Shown one piece after another: positions 1 to 12,700 of a DNA stretch of 64,000 nt. Both the position numbers and the translations under genes were made by a program. This stretch comes from Emiliania huxleyi CCMP1516 (Eukaryota > Haptophyta > Isochrysidales > Noelaerhabdaceae). The notes beneath the pieces are model-generated. The model saw nothing but the letters and a program-made list of their open reading frames with translations. It made no database searches and was not told where the DNA came from. Each line of letters opens with the position of its first letter. Positions within the stretch are counted from its first letter, which is position 1. The stretch covers positions 250,967-314,966 of the forward strand of contig NW_005201058.1 in assembly GCF_000372725.1 (NCBI RefSeq), in the 5' to 3' direction.

Positions 1-3000
1 CACTTTAGCGGGGGGCAACGATACACGGGCCGGTTTGACCTTCAAACGGGGGGGTAAACCGCGGGCCGCCCCGGGGGGATGGCGCGGTGGATATGGCGCC
101 TTCAGGCGGTGGCAGCGGAGGCTTCTGGGGGGGGCGCGCCAACCAGCCGGCAGGCGACGGAGACGGCGCTCTCGACAGCGCGCCGCACCCAGCGCTCGCT
201 CCAGAGCGCCGGCACGCACGGCGCGATCATCGGACGGAAGGGGCGGACGGTGCAGGCCTTTGCGCACCCCTCGAGCGCGTCCGAGCTCATTGGCGCTGAG
301 ACCGCCCCTTCAACGGCCGCTGTCGGGGCGAACCTCGCCGTCGGCGGGACTGAAGACAACGGCGAAGAGCATGGCCTCGCCGCACAGCTCCACGCGGGCA
401 AGGGGCGCGTCGGCACCGGCGGTGGGAGTGGCTCCTCCCCACCCGGCCTCCTACTGGGCAGTACCTCTAGTCCCGGCGCTGACAGCGACGTGGTCGACCC
501 TTCGTCGGGCGTGACCGCGGCTGTCCGCGCGAGCGCCACGGCGCACTCCGCTGGCACGCGGGCGGCGACGATCCGCGCGGCGTCCGCCGAGCAGGGCAGC
601 AACGCGAGTCGGCTCGCGTCTCCCAAGGCGCTTCCCTCTGGGCTGGTCTCAAGTTGCCGGATGCGGCTCTCTGAGCCCACCCTCCCGTGCCGCGCCGACG
701 TCGGCGAGGCGCTGGGCACGTCGTGGGCCACCGGGCAGCAGCTGCTTCAGCCTACGCAGGAGCGGAAGCTGCTCCAGGCCGGCGCGCGCGGCTTCGTGCG
801 CGCCATCGTCGACAAGATCAGCACCTTAGTGGCGGTGACGCAGCAGGGCCCGCTACGCTCTGAGCGCATGGCTTGCGCGGACCTGTCGCAGATGAACGCG
901 GCGGAGGGCGCCGTCCTGACGGCGGCCGTGCTGCCCTTCGCCCACGAGCGTGGCGCGGCGGCGGCCATGACCGCCAGCGGCCCCATCGCGGGCGACACGG
1001 ATCACGGCCGGTTCGACCTCAGCCAGTGGCTCAGCCGCGGCCGCGCCGGCGGCTGCAGCGGTGGCTATGGCGCCTCCGGCGGCGGCAGCGGCGGCTCTGG
1101 CGGCGGCGGCGCAAGCAGCCGGCAGGCGACGGAGACGGCGCTCTCGACAGCGCGCCGCACCCAGCGCTCGCTCCAGAGCGCCGGCACGCACGGCGCGATC
1201 ATCGGACGGAAGGGGCGGACGGTGCAGGCCTTTGCGCACCCCTCGAGCGCGTCCGAGCTCATTGGCGCTGAGACCGCCCCTTCAACGGCCGCTGTCGGGG
1301 CGAACCTCGCCGTCGGCGGGACTGAAGACAACGGCGAAGAGCATGGCCTCGCTGCACAGCTCCACGCGGGCAAGGGGCGCGTCGGCACCGGCGGTGGGAG
1401 TGGCTCCTCCCCACCCGGCCTCCTACTGGGCAGTACCTCTAGTCCCGGCGCTGACAGCGATGTGGTCGCCGACCCTTTGTCGGGCGTGACCGCGACTGTC
1501 CGCGCGAGCGCCACGGCGCACTCCGCTGGCACGCGGGCGGCGACGCTCCGCGCGGCGTCCGCCGTGCAGGACAGCAACGCGAGTCGGCTCGCGTCTCCCA
1601 AGGCGCTTCCCTCTGGGCTGGTCTCAAGTTGCCGGATGCGGCTCTCTGAGCCCACCCTCGCCTGCCGTGCCGACGTCGGCGAGGCGCTGGGCACGTCGTG
1701 GGCCACCGGGCAGCAGCTGCTTCGGCCTACGCAAGGCGAGAAGCTGCTCCAGGCCGGCGCGCGCGGCTTCGTGCGCGCCATCGTCGACAAGATCAGCACC
1801 TTAGTGACGGTGACGCAGCAGGGCCGGCTACGCTCTGAGCGCATGGCTTGCGCGGACCTGTCGCAGGAGAAGGCGGCGGAGGGCGCCGTCCTGACGGCGG
1901 CCGTGCTGCCCTTCGCCCACGAGCGTGGCGCGGCGGCGGCCATGACCGCCAGCGGCCCCATCGCGGGCGACACGGATCACGGCCGGGACCTCAGCCAGTG
2001 GCTCAGCCGCGGCCGCGCCGGCGGCGGTTGCGGCGGCGGCTATGGCGGCTCCGGCGGCGGCAGCGGCGGCTCTGGCGGCGGCGGCGCAAGCAGCCGGCAG
2101 GCGACGGAGGCGGCGGTCTCGACAGCGCGCCGCACCCAGCGCTCGCTCCAGAGCGCCGGCACGCACGGCGCGATCATCGGACGGAAGGGGCGGACGGTGC
2201 AGGCCTTTGCGCACCCCTCGAGCGCGTCCGAGCTCATTGGCGCTGAGACCGCCCCTTCAACGGCCGCTGTCGAGGCGAACCTCGCCGTCGGCGGGGCTGA
2301 AGACAACGGCGAAGAGCACGGCCTCGCCGCACAGCTCCACGCGGGCAAGGGGCGCGTCGGCACCGGCGGTGGGAGCGGCTCCTCCCCACCCGGCCTCCTA
2401 CTGGGCAGTACCTCTAGTCCCGGCGCTGACAGCGACGTGGTCGCCGACCCTTCGTCGGGCGTGACCGCGACTGTCCCCGCGAGCGCCACGGCGCACCCCA
2501 CTGGCACGCGGGCGGCGACGGCCCGTGCGGCGTCCGCCGTGCAGGGCAGCAACGCGAGTCGGCTCGCGTCTCCCAAGGCGCTTCCCTCTGGGCTGGTCTC
2601 AAGTTGCCGGATGCGGCTCTCTGAGCCCACCCTCCCGTGCCGCGCCGACGTCGGCGAGGCGCTGGGCACGTCGTGGGCCACCGGGCAGCAGCTGCTTCGG
2701 CCTACGCAGGGCGAGAAGCTGCTCCAGGCCGGCGCGCGCGGCTTCGTGCGCGCCATCGTCGACAAGATCAGCACCTTAGTGACGGTGACGCAGCAGGGAC
2801 GGCTGCGCTCTGAGCGCATGGCTTGCGCGGACCTGTCGCAGATGAACGCGGCGGAGGGCGCCGTCCTGACGGCGGCCGTGCTGCCCTTCGCCCACGAGCG
2901 TGGCGCGGCGGCGGCCATGACCGCCAGCGGCCCCATCGCGGGCGACACGGATCACGGCCGGTTCGACCTCAGCCGGTGGCTCAGCCGCGGCCGCGCCGGC

Positions 3001-6000
3001 GGCTGCGGCGGTGGCTATGGCGCCTCCGGCGGCGGCAGCGGCGGCTCTGGCGGCGGCGGCGCAAGCAGCCGGCAGGCGACGGAGGCGGCGCTCTCGACAG
3101 CGCGCCGCACCCAGCGCTCGCTCCAGAGCGCCGGCACGCACGGCGCGATCATCGGACGGAAGGGGCGGACGGTGCAGGCCTTTGCGCACCCCTCGAGCGC
3201 GTCTGAGCTCATTGGCGCTGAGACCGCCCCTGCAACGGCCGCTGTCGGGGCGAATCTCGCCGTCGGCGGGGCTGAAGTCAACGGCGAAGAGCATGGCCTC
3301 GCCGCACAGCTCCACGCGGGCAAGGGGCGCGTCGGCACCGGCGGTGGGAGTGGCTCCTCCCCACCCGGCCTCCTACTGGGCAGTACCTCCAGTCCCGGCG
3401 CTGACAGCGATGTGGTCACCGACCCTTTGTCGGGCGTGACCGCGACTGTCCGCGCGAGCGCCACGGCGCACTCCGCTGGCACGCGGGCGGCGACGCTCCG
3501 CGCGGCGTCCGCCGTGCAGGGCAGCAACACGAGTCGGCTCGCGTCTCCCAAGGCGCTTCCCTCTGGGCTGGTCTCAAGTTGCCGGATGCGGCTCTCTGAG
3601 CCCACCCTCCGCTGCCGCGCCGACGTCGGCGAGGCGCTGGGCACGTCGTGGGCCGCCGGGCAGCAGCTGCTTCGGCCTACGCAGGGCGAGAAGCTGCTCC
3701 AGGCCGGCGCGCGCGGCTTCGTGCGCGCCATCGTCGACAAGATCAGCACCTTAGTGGCGGTGACGCAGCAGGGCCCGCTACGCTCTGAGCGCATGGCTTG
3801 CGCGGACCTGTCGCAGACGAACGCGGCGGAGGGCGCCGTCCTGACGGCGGCCGTGCTGCCCTTCGCCCACGAGTGTGGCGCGGCGGCGGCCATGACCGCC
3901 AGCGGCCCCATCGCGGGCGACACGGATCACGGCCGGTTCGACCTCAGCCAGTGGCTCAGCGGTGGCCGTGCCGGCGGCTGCGGCGGTGGCTATGGCGCCT
4001 CCGGCGGCGGCAGCGGCGGCTCTGGCGGCGGCGGCGCAAGCAGCCGGCAGGCGACGGAGACGGCGCTCTCGACAGCGCGCCGCACCCAGCGCTCGCTCCA
4101 GAGCGCCGGCACGCACGGCGCGATCATCGGACGGAAGGGGCGGACGGTGCAGGCCTTTGCGCACCCCTCGAGCGCGTCCGAGCTCATTGGCGCTGAGACC
4201 GCCCCTCCAACGGCCGCTGTCGGGGCGAACCTCGCCGTCGGCTGGGCTGATGACAACGGCGAAGAGCATGGCCTCGCTGCACAGCTCCACGCGGGCAAGG
4301 GGCGCGTCGGCACCGGCGGTGGGAGTGGCTCCTCCCCACCCGGCCTCCTACTGGGCAGTACCTCCAGTCCCGGCGCTGACAGCGATGTGGTCACCGACCC
4401 TTCGTCGGGCGTGACCGCGACTGTCCGCGCGAGCGCCACGGCGCACTCCGCTGGCACGCGGGCGGCGACGCTCCGCGCGGCGTCCGCCGTGCAGGGCAGC
4501 AACACGAGTCGGCTCGCGTCTCCCAAGGCGCTTCCCTCTGGGCTGGTCTCAAGTTGCCGGATGCGGCTCTCAGAGCCCACCCTCGCCTGCCGCGCCGACG
4601 TCGGCGAGGCGCTGGGCACGTCGTGGGCCACCGGGCAGCAGCTGCTTCGGCCTACGCAGGGCGAGAAGCTGCTCCAGGCCGGCGCGCGCGGCTTCGTGCG
4701 CGCCATCGTCGACAAGATCAGCACCTTAGTGGCGGTGACGCAGCAGGGCCGGCTACGCTCTGAGCGCATGGCTTGCGCGGACCTGTCGCAGATGAACGCG
4801 GCGGAGGGCGCCGTCCTGACGGCGGCCGTGCTGCCCTTCGCCCACGAGCGTGGCGCGGCGGCGGCCATGACCGCCAGCCCCCCCATCGCGGGCGACACGG
4901 ATCACGGCCGGTTCGACCTCAGCCGGTGGCTCAGCGGCGGCCGCGCCGGCGGCTGCGGCGGTGGCTATGGCGGCTCCGGCGGCGGCAGCGGCGGCTCTGG
5001 CGGCGGCGGCGCAAGCAGCCGGCAGGCGACGGAGGCGGCGCTCTCGACAGCGCGCCGCACCCAGCGCTCGCTCCAGAGCGCCGGCACGCACGGCGCGATC
5101 ATCGGACGGAAGGGGCGGACGGTGCAGGCCTTTGCGCACCCCTCGAGCGCGTCCGAGCTCATTGGCGCTGAGACCGCCCCTTCAACGGCCGCTGTCGGGG
5201 CGAACCTCGCCGTCGGCGGGACTGAAGACAACGGCGAAGAGCACGGCCTCGCCGCACAGCTCCACGCGGGCAAGGGGCGCGTCGGCACCGACGGTGGGAG
5301 TGGCTCCTCCCCACCCGGCCTCCTACTGGGCAGTACCTCTAGTCCCGGCGCTGACAGCGACGTGTTCGCCGACCCTTCGTCGGGCGTGACCGCGACTGTC
5401 CGCGCGAGCGCCACGGCGCACCCCACTGGCACGCGGGCGGCGACGGCCCGTGCGGCGTCCGCCGTGCAGGGCAGCAACGCGAGTCGGCTCGCGTCTCCCA
5501 AGGCGCTTCCCTCTGGGCTGGTCTCAAGTTGCCGGATGCGGCTCTCTGAGCCCACCCTCCCGTGCCGCGCCGACGTCGGCGAGGCGCTGGGCACGTCGTG
5601 GGCCACCGGGCAGCAGCTGCTTCGGCCTACGCAGGGCGAGAAGCTGCTCCAGGCCGGCGCGCGCGGCTTCGTGCGCGCCATCGTCGACAAGATCAGCACC
5701 TTAGTGACGGTGACGCAGCAGGGACGGCTGCGCTCTGAGCGCATGGCTTGCGCGGACCTGTCGCAGATGAACGCGGCGGAGGGCGCCGTCCTGACGGCGG
5801 CCGTGCTGCCCTTCGCCCACGAGCGTGGCGCGGCGGCGGCCATGACCGCCAGCGGCCCCATCGCGGGCGACACGGATCACGGCCGGTTCGACCTCAGCCG
5901 GTGGCTCAGCCGCGGCCGCGCCGGCGGCTGCGGCGGTGGCTATGGCGCCTCCGGCGGCGGCAGCGGCGGCTCTGGCGGCGGCGGCGCAAGCAGCCGGCAG

Positions 6001-9000
6001 GCGACGGAGGCGGCGCTCTCGACAGCGCGCCGCACCCAGCGCTCGCTCCAGAGCGCCGGCACGCACGGCGCGATCATCGGACGGAAGGGGCGGACGGTGC
6101 AGGCCTTTGCGCACCCCTCGAGCGCGTCCGAGCTCATTGGCGCTGAGACCGCCCCTTCAACGGCCGCTGTCGGGGCGAACCTCGCCGTCGGCGGGACTGA
6201 AGACAACGGCGAAGAGCATGGCCTCGCCGCACCGCTCCACGCGAGCAAGGGGCGAGTCGGCACCGACGGTGGGAGTGGCTCCTCCCCACCCGGCCTCCTA
6301 CTGGGCAGTACCTCTAGTCCCGGCGCTGACAGCGACGTGGTCGACCCTTCGTCGGGCGTGACCGCGACTGTCCGCGCGAGCGCCACGGCGCACTCCGCTG
6401 GCACGCGGGCGGCGACGGCCCGTGCGGCGTCCGCCGTGCAGGGCAGCAACACGAGTCGGCTCGCGTCTCCCAAGGCGCTTCCCTCTGGGCTGGTCTCAAG
6501 TTGCCGGATGCGGCTCTCTGAGCCCACCCTCGCCTGCCGCGCCGACGTCGGCGAGGCGCTGGGCACGTCGTGGGCCACCGGGCAGCAGCTGCTTCGGCCT
6601 ACGCAGGGCGAGAAGCTGCTCCAGGCCGGCGCGCGCGGCTTCGTGCGCGCCATCGTCGACAAGATCAGCACCTTAGTGACGGTGACGCAGCAGGGACGGC
6701 TGCGCTCTGAGCGCATGGCTTGCGCGGACCTGTCGCAGATGAACGCGGCGACCGCCAGCGGCCCCATCGCGGGCGACACGGATCACGGCCGGTTCGACCT
6801 CAGCCGGTGGCTCAGCCGCGGCCGCGCCGGCGGCTGCGGCGGTGGCTATGGCGCCTCCGGCGGCGGCAGCGGCGGCTCTGGCGGCGGCGGCGCAAGCAGC
6901 CGGCAGGCGACGGAGGCGACGCTCTCGACAGCGCGCCGCACCCAGCGCTCGCTCCAGAGCGCCGGCACGCACGGCGCGATCATCGGACGGAAGGGGCGGA
7001 CGGTGCCGGCTTTTGCGCACCCCTCGAGCGCGTCTGAGCTCATTGGCGCTGAGACCGCCCCTGCAACGGCCGCTGTCGGGGCGAACCTCGCCGTCGGCGG
7101 GGCTGAAGTCAACGGCGAAGAGCATGGCCTCGCCGCACAGCTCCACGCGGGCAAGGGGCGCGTCGGCACCGGCGGTGGGAGTGGCTCCTCCCCACCCGGC
7201 CTCCTACTGGGCAGTACCTCCAGTCCCGGCGCTGACAGCGATGTGGTCACCGACCCTTTGTCGGGCGTGACCGCGACTGTCCGCGCGAGCGCCACGGCGC
7301 ACTCCGCTGGCACGCGGGCGGCGACGATCCGCGCGGCGTCCGCCGTGCAGGGCAGCAACACGAGTCGGCTCGCGTCTCCCAAGGCGCTTCCCTCTGGGCT
7401 GGTCTCAAGTTGCCGGACGCGGCTCTCTGAGCCCACCCTCGCCTGCCGCGCCGACGTCGGCGAGGCGCTGGGCACGTCGTGGGCCACCGGGCAGCAGCTG
7501 CTTCGGCCTACGCAGGGCGAGAAGCTGCTCCAGGCCGGCGCGCGCGGCTTCGTGCGCGCCATCGTCGACAAGATCAGCACCTTAGTGACGGTGACGCAGC
7601 AGGGCCCGCTACGCTCTGAGCGCATGGCTTGCGCGGACCTGTCGCAGATGAACGCGGCGGAGGGCGCCGTCCTGACGGCGGCCGTGCTGCCCTTCGCCCA
7701 CGAGCGTGGCGCGGCGGCGGCCATGACCGCCAGCGGCCCCATCGCGGGCGACACGGATCACGGCCGGTTCGACCTCAGCCGGTGGCTCAGCCGCGGCCGC
7801 GCCGGCGGCTGCGGCGGTGGCTATGGCGCCTCCGGCGGCGGCAGCGGCGGCTCTGGCGGCGGCGGCGCAAGCAGCCGGCAGGCGACGGAGGCGACGCTCT
7901 CGACAGCGCGCCGCACCCAGCGCTCGCTCCAGAGCGCCGGCACGCACGGCGCGATCATCGGACGGAAGGGGCGGACGGTGCCGGCTTTTGCGCACCCCTC
8001 GAGCGCGTCCGAGCTCATTGGCGCTGAGACCGCCCCTGCAACGGCCGCTGTCGGGGCGAACCTCGCCGTCGGCGGGACTGAAGACAACGGCGAAGAGCAT
8101 GGCCTCGCCGCACAGCTCCACGCGGGCAAGGGGCGCGTCGGCACCGGCGGTGGGAGTGGCTCCTCCCCACCCGGCCTCCTACTGGGCAGTACCTCTAGTC
8201 CCGGCGCTGACAGCGACGTGGTCGACCCTTCGTCGGGCGTGACCGCGACTGTCCGCGCGAGCGCCACGGCGCACTCCGCTGGCACGCGGGCGGCGACGGC
8301 CCGTGCGGCGTCCGCCGTGCAGGGCAGCAACACGAGTCGGCTCGCGTCTCCCAAGGCGCTTCCCTCTGGGCTGGTCTCAAGTTGCCGGATGCGGCTCTCT
8401 GAGCCCACCCTCGCCTGCCGCGCCGACGTCGGCGAGGCGCTGGGCACGTCGTGGGCCACCGGGCAGCAGCTGCTTCGGCCTACGCAGGGCGAGAAGCTGC
8501 TCCAGGCCGGCGCGCGCGGCTTCGTGCGCGCCATCGTCGACAAGATCAGCACCTTAGTGACGGTGACGCAGCAGGGACGGCTGCGCTCTGAGCGCATGGC
8601 TTGCGCGGACCTGTCGCAGATGAACGCGGCGGAGGGCGCCGTCCTGACGGCGGCCGTGCTGCCCTTCGCCCACGAGCGTGGCGCGGCGGCGGCCATGACC
8701 GCCAGCGGCCCCATCGCGGGCGACACGGATCACGGCCGGTTCGACCTCAGCCAGTGGCTCAGCCGCGGCCGCGCCGGCGGCGGCTGCGGCGGCGGCAGCG
8801 GCGGCTCCGGCGGCGGCAGCGGCGGCTCTGGCGGCGGCGGCGCAAGCAGCCGGCAGGCGACGGAGGCGGCGCTCTCGACAGCGCGCCGCACCCAGCGCTC
8901 GCTCCAGAGCGCCGGCACGCACGGCGCGATCATCGGACGGAAGGGGCGGACGGTGCAGGCCTTTGCGCACCCCTCGAGCGCGTCCGAGCTCATTGGCGCT

Positions 9001-9535
9001 GAGACCGCCCCTTCAACGGCCGCTATCGAGGCGAAACTCGCCGTCGGCGGGGCTGAAGTCAACGGCGAAGAGCACGGCCTCGCCGCACCGCTCCACGCGA
9101 GCAAGGGGCGAGTCGGCACCGACGGTGGGAGCGGCTCCTCCCCACCCGGCCTCCTACTGGGCAGTACCTCTAGTCCCGGCGCTGACAGCGACGTGGTCAT
9201 CGACCCCTCGTCGGGCGTGACCGCGACTGTCCACGCGAGCGCCACGGCGCACTCCGCTGGCACGCGGGCGGCGACGGCCCGTGCGGCGTCCGCCGTGCAG
9301 GGCAGCAACACGAGTCGGCTCGCGTCTCCCAAGGCGCTTCCCTCTGGGCTGGTCGCAACCTGCCAGAAGCGGCTCTCTGAGCCCACCGTCGCCTGCCGCG
9401 CCGACGTCGGCGAGGCACTGGGCACGTCGTGGGCCACCGGGCAGCAGCTGCTTCGGCCTACGCAGGGCGAGAAGCTGCTCCAGACCGGCGCGCGCGGCTT
9501 CGAGCGCGCCATCGTCGACAAGATCAGCACTTTGA
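1..9535 (+). repeat. Tandem array of about ten 975-bp units
   Basis: Nine full units and one diverged final unit follow each other with a 975-bp period. The first about 120 bp look like a degraded end of a preceding unit, so the array probably continues to the left. Units differ by point changes and by indels that are all multiples of three (3-bp differences near each unit's D-V-V and R-F-D segments, and a 69-bp deletion near 6750). Each unit encodes about 325 residues and ends in a Gly/Ser-rich linker. The last unit diverges near 9536. Very similar sequence over so many copies suggests homogenisation by unequal exchange or gene conversion. Confidence 0.95.
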
Positions 9536-9693
9536 TGAACGTGCGCGCGATCTGTGCGTCAGAGGTCATGATCCTCCAGGGCCCTGACTCGCCGCGTGTC
9601 GAAGACAAGGCGCACGGCCATCCGACGCATCTGACAGCCGATGCTGATCGCGGTCGTTGCACGTCGGTGCCGTTCCTCTTCCGTTGTGCGGTC
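79..9693 (+). CDS. Open frame through the 975-bp array; unknown repetitive protein
   Basis: The frame stays open through every unit and continues in frame into the surface protein downstream. I do not recognise the repeat. It is Ala/Gly/Ser-rich, with a semi-conserved block around IIGRKGRTVQAF, a block around SWATGQQLLRPTQ, and a linker of Gly/Ser triplets. An in-frame stop lies at 55-57, just before the ATG at 79, but that stretch is itself a degraded repeat end, so the ATG is not a convincing start. In-frame-only indels support coding. Against one single protein with the downstream part: a clear signal peptide starts at 9757. It may be a separate gene, an upstream extension, or a non-coding array that is open because it is GC-rich. 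Confidence 0.45.
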
Positions 9694-9756
9694 ATGCTGG
9701 CTTTGCTCTTTGCGGCGTGCTGCGGGTTGCTGCTGCCGCAGCTCAAGAAGGAGAGG

Positions 9757-12700
9757 ATGGAGGGCCGGAGCCACGCAGCTGGCTCCGTGCACCTCCTCTC
9801 CAACACACGCGCTCTCCGAGCTGGCATTGTGATCATCTTCTTCCTGCAGGCCGCTCACGCCAATCCATCAGCTCCAATTCCGCCGTCCTCCCCCTCTCTT
9901 GGCAATTGCGGTACAGGCACGCTCGAGGTCACGGCCGACACCACGCTCAACACTGACCAGCACCCGTACGGCTTATACTTCAGCTCCATCCTGATTGCCG
10001 CCGGCGCGACCCTTAGCGCCAACGGCTCCAAGCCGCTGATCCTCTACGCTGACACATTTGTCGACATCCAAGGCACCATCGACGTGTCGGGTGGAAAGGG
10101 TGGCAACTCGGCCGGCGATCACATGTCGGCGGGTGGCGGCGCGGGTGGCGGCGCCGTCAAGATCGTGTCGGCGCAGATCTCAGTCGGGCCCAGTGGCGCC
10201 ATCCGTGCCGACGGCGGCGACGGCGGCGACGCGGGCGGCCCGGGCCAAAGCTTCACGGCGCCTTGGTTCACCCCTGGCGACGGCGCGGCCGGCGTGGGCG
10301 TGGCAGGAGGATATGATGGCGGCGCTGGCGTGGGCTCGAACGAAGGTGGCAAACCAGGTAGCGGGCCAGGCGCGTCGGCGGGAGGCAACTTTTCAACTGG
10401 CGTGCCGCCGGGCGCTGGCGGCGCGGGCCACGCGTCTGCAGGTACCGATGGCTTCGGGCAATGGTCTGACATCAGGCCGCCGGGCGGCCCAGCCTACGGA
10501 GACGCCGAGCTGTCTGGCGGCCTCCAGGGCGGCAGCGGTGCGGGCAGCGGCGCCAACGACCCCGACAACGAGGAGGGCGCCGGAGGCGGTGGATCGGGCG
10601 GCACGATCTATCTCGTGGCGCCGACGCTGCAGATCCAAGGAGTCGTGTCGGTGGCGGGCGGTTTGGGCGGCCGCGACGACTACCACTACAACGGGGAGGC
10701 CGACCGAGAGGGCTACAACAACGGCGGGCCGGGCTCGGTCGGCCGCATCCGTCTCGACTACGAAACATTCACCCATGGAACCGCGGCGCCCACCTATTAC
10801 CAAGGCGAACTTGGTGATTTGAGCCGCTTCTGCACGCCACCGCCATTGTCGCCGCCCTCGCCGCCGACGGCTCCGGCTTTGCCACCTTCACCGCCGCAGC
10901 CATGCACCTCGAATCAGGTCCAGCAGAGTGCACCCGATGTCGGTGCTTGGGGCGGCACCTGCACCTGTCCCGACGGTGGCGTTTACCTGGTCGGTGACAA
11001 CTACGACTTCTGCGCCTCCCTCGCCTGCGTCGGTGGCGTCAGCGGCTCCTGCGAAGAGAATAATCCAGGCGGGAAACACGTGAAAGTCACGTGCGGCACG
11101 TGCGACGCACCGCCGTCACCGCCGGCCTCACCGCCGCTGCTGCCGCTGCCGCCGTCCGCTCCACCAATCGACTTCCAGGTCACTGTGGGTGGCGGCCGCT
11201 GGCCGGAGGAGGTCTCGTGGGACCTGACGTGCATCGGCGTGCTGATTGGCAGTGGAGGGGCCCCCTATTCTGGCAACCTGTCCGCGCCGCCCGACGAGTG
11301 CACGCTCAACATGTACGACTCGTACGGCGACGGCTGGAACGGCAACCTGTGGGTGGGTGCGGGCTATAACTTCACGCTCGAAATCGGATCCTCCGGCAGC
11401 GAGAAGTTCACCCTCGCCCCCCCCTCTCCGTCCTCTCCACCGCGGTTTCCGCCGTCGCCACCCTCTCCGCCGCCGCCGTCGCCGCCCTCGCCCCCACCGC
11501 TCGCACCATTACCGCCGCTCCGGCCCAACGAAGCGTCCGCGGCGACAGAAAACGAGCTTCGCTCCTTGATTGACAAAGCTGTGAGCGAGGGCCGGGAAGC
11601 TCACATCTTCGTCGCTCCTGGCGCCCACATCATGCTGGGATCCACGCCATCTCCGCCGCCCTCGCCGCCGCCGCCCTCGCCGCCGCCGCTGCCGCCGTCG
11701 CCGCCCCGGGCTCCGCCCCAGCCTCCGCCCCTGACGCCTCCGAGTCCACCACCCTCGCCGCCGCCGCCCTCACTGCCACCGCACAGCCCACCGCCGCCCA
11801 GCCCGCCGCCCCCCTTGCCTCCGCCGCCCTCTCCTCCGCCACCGTCGCCTCCGCAGCCCTCGCCTCCGCCCAGCCCACCGCCGCCCAGCCCGCCGGCGAG
11901 GGAGTTCTGCAAAGTCAACGGGGCGACCACCTGCACCGACAGCGGCAACAGGGACATCAGCACCCAGGCGGAATGCGAGCGTGCTATCTCCGTCACTGGT
12001 TCAGACAGCTGTTCGGCTGGCAGTAGCAATTGGTACGGTGCCTTGTCCGGCGCAAGTCTGCCGCGTGGCTGCTGGATGAACAACGAAGGCTGCGGGGGCA
12101 CGTCATTCTTCAATGCGATCGCCACCGCCAATGGGGCTTGCGACAGCGGCGGTGGCCGCAGCTGTGTTTGCTTGTGTGGGACCGCCTCACCGTCGCCGCC
12201 GCCGCCGTCCGCCGCCGCCGCCGCCGCCGGCCGCCGCGTCTCCGAGGTGCTCGACTCATCGCCGCCACCGCCAACGTGTGTGTGTATGAATTCGATACCT
12301 TGGACAGCCCAGCCGCCTGGTTGCAGCCCCGTCTGGAACGAGTCGCCCGCGGACGGCTGCCAGCCAGTCGGTGGGTCGTGCACAACAGTGGGCAGTCGCA
12401 GTGGGCAAGCTTGGTGCTTTGTTCAGGCGCACTCAATTTTGTCTGAATGCTCCGACAAGTTCCGGGACGACGGTAACGACCCCGACCTAGGCACGGGATC
12501 CGGATGGTACATCTCGTACTTGGCTTGCGCGTCTCCGCCGCCGCCGCCGCAGCCACCGTTGCCGCCGCCCAGCCGCGCCGCCGAGGTGCTCGACTCATCG
12601 CTTGAGTGCAGCAGCAATATCACGCTTGTTGTTCGCAGCAGCGGAGTCGGCGCAACTCTCGACGGTCAGGGTCGGTCGCGGCTCTTTTCCCTCTCTGGTG

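Noticed and set aside
102-9836. Long minus-strand frames (about 300 codons each) across the 975-bp array
   Set aside because: They mirror the plus frame in very GC-rich DNA and have only Pro/Arg/Ala-rich composition; no motif or start signal favours them.
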